Of a stretch of DNA of 14,325 bases, positions 14,120 to 14,325 are shown in pieces. A model generated the notes under the pieces. That model was not told the origin of the DNA. It searched no databases and worked only from the letters and a program-made list of their open reading frames with translations. A program made the translations under genes and the position numbers. The stretch is taken from contig CAZKCI010000086.1 of NCBI GenBank assembly GCA_964551475.1, forward strand, positions 1 through 14,325. The letters are read 5' to 3'. The stretch's first letter is position 1; every line of letters starts with the position of its first letter. This DNA is from CAZKCI01 sp964551475 (GTDB lineage Bacteria; Auribacterota; Erginobacteria; Erginobacterales; CAZKCI01).

Positions 14120-14325
14120 ATGAAAAAGATCGGCATTCTGTCCTTCGTGGCCGCCGTCCTCATGGGATTCACCACCGGCGTTTTCGCCCAGCAGTGGGCG
14201 GTGCGCGACACCACCCGGGTCTATTTCGGCGCCACGACCGACGACCCCGTTCCCGCCAACTACGCCGGCGACGGCTTCGCCGACCCCGCCATCTTCCGCG
14301 CTTCTGAGGGTCTCTGGTCGGTCAA
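14120..14325 (+). CDS. Secreted YFG/GLW-repeat (FG-GAP/VCBS-like) protein, 3' partial
   Basis: Sixty-eight codons are visible before the window ends. The N-terminus is a Sec signal peptide: two lysines, a hydrophobic core (IGILSFVAAVLMGF) and a likely cleavage after Ala23 (VFA-QQ). The mature part begins WAVRDTTRVYFGATTDDPVP, then YAGDGFADPAIFR and SEGLWSV, one full repeat of the type seen at the left edge. The YAGDGFAD loop resembles the D-x-D-G loop of FG-GAP/VCBS repeats. GGAG (14111-14114) lies 5 nt before the ATG. It is exported, probably to the cell surface or medium; the function is unknown. Confidence 0.8.
   Translation, partial: MKKIGILSFVAAVLMGFTTGVFAQQWAVRDTTRVYFGATTDDPVPANYAGDGFADPAIFRASEGLWSV

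Overview
This GC-rich window is most likely a contig from an uncultured anaerobic bacterium. Its core is one co-directional run of 14 genes on the + strand. A complete F-type ATP synthase operon in the classical order a-c-b-delta-alpha-gamma-beta-epsilon (atpBEFHAGDC, 1906-8364) is followed after only 26 nt by a complete six-subunit energy-converting [NiFe] hydrogenase of the Ech type (echABCDEF, 8391-13834). Together they make a minimal respiratory chain. Reduced ferredoxin would be oxidised by EchF, electrons would pass via EchC to the NiFe site in EchE to make H2, EchA and EchB would move ions across the membrane, and the ATP synthase would use the gradient. The c subunit keeps the ion-binding Glu61 but lacks the usual Na+ ligands, so H+ coupling is predicted.

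Layout: 2-178 is the 3' end of a gene for a repeat protein (YFG / GLW repeats). 185-267 holds two back-to-back intrinsic terminators. 311-1720 (minus strand) is a beta-CASP metallo-beta-lactamase ribonuclease-like protein, divergent from atpB. 1906-8364 is atp and 8391-13834 is ech. 13831-14119 is a repeat-rich gap with an intrinsic terminator. 14120 to the end is the start of a secreted protein with a signal peptide and the same YFG / GLW repeat as the protein at the left edge, so two paralogues flank the energy locus.

The intergenic spaces are unusual. Almost every gap of more than 50 nt is filled with repeats. One family is a REP-like doublet, with arms starting TGTGGGAG, each arm a hairpin, and two arms in inverted orientation. 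Its stems differ in sequence but stay paired. It occurs between atpA and atpG, between echB and echC (twice), between echC and echD, and as half copies before and inside the 3' end of echD. A second family has GTAG-headed hairpins after echF. There are also short-word (7-9 nt) degenerate tandem arrays before atpB, between atpE and atpF, between atpD and atpC, and on both sides of echC. The remaining junctions are overlaps or gaps of a few nt.

Lineage is an inference only. GC content, an Ech-dependent fermentative energy module and FG-GAP-like repeat secretory proteins fit uncultured groups around the PVC superphylum (Omnitrophota / Auribacterota-like), but nothing here fixes the phylum. No rRNA, tRNA, CRISPR array or insertion-sequence transposase was seen.
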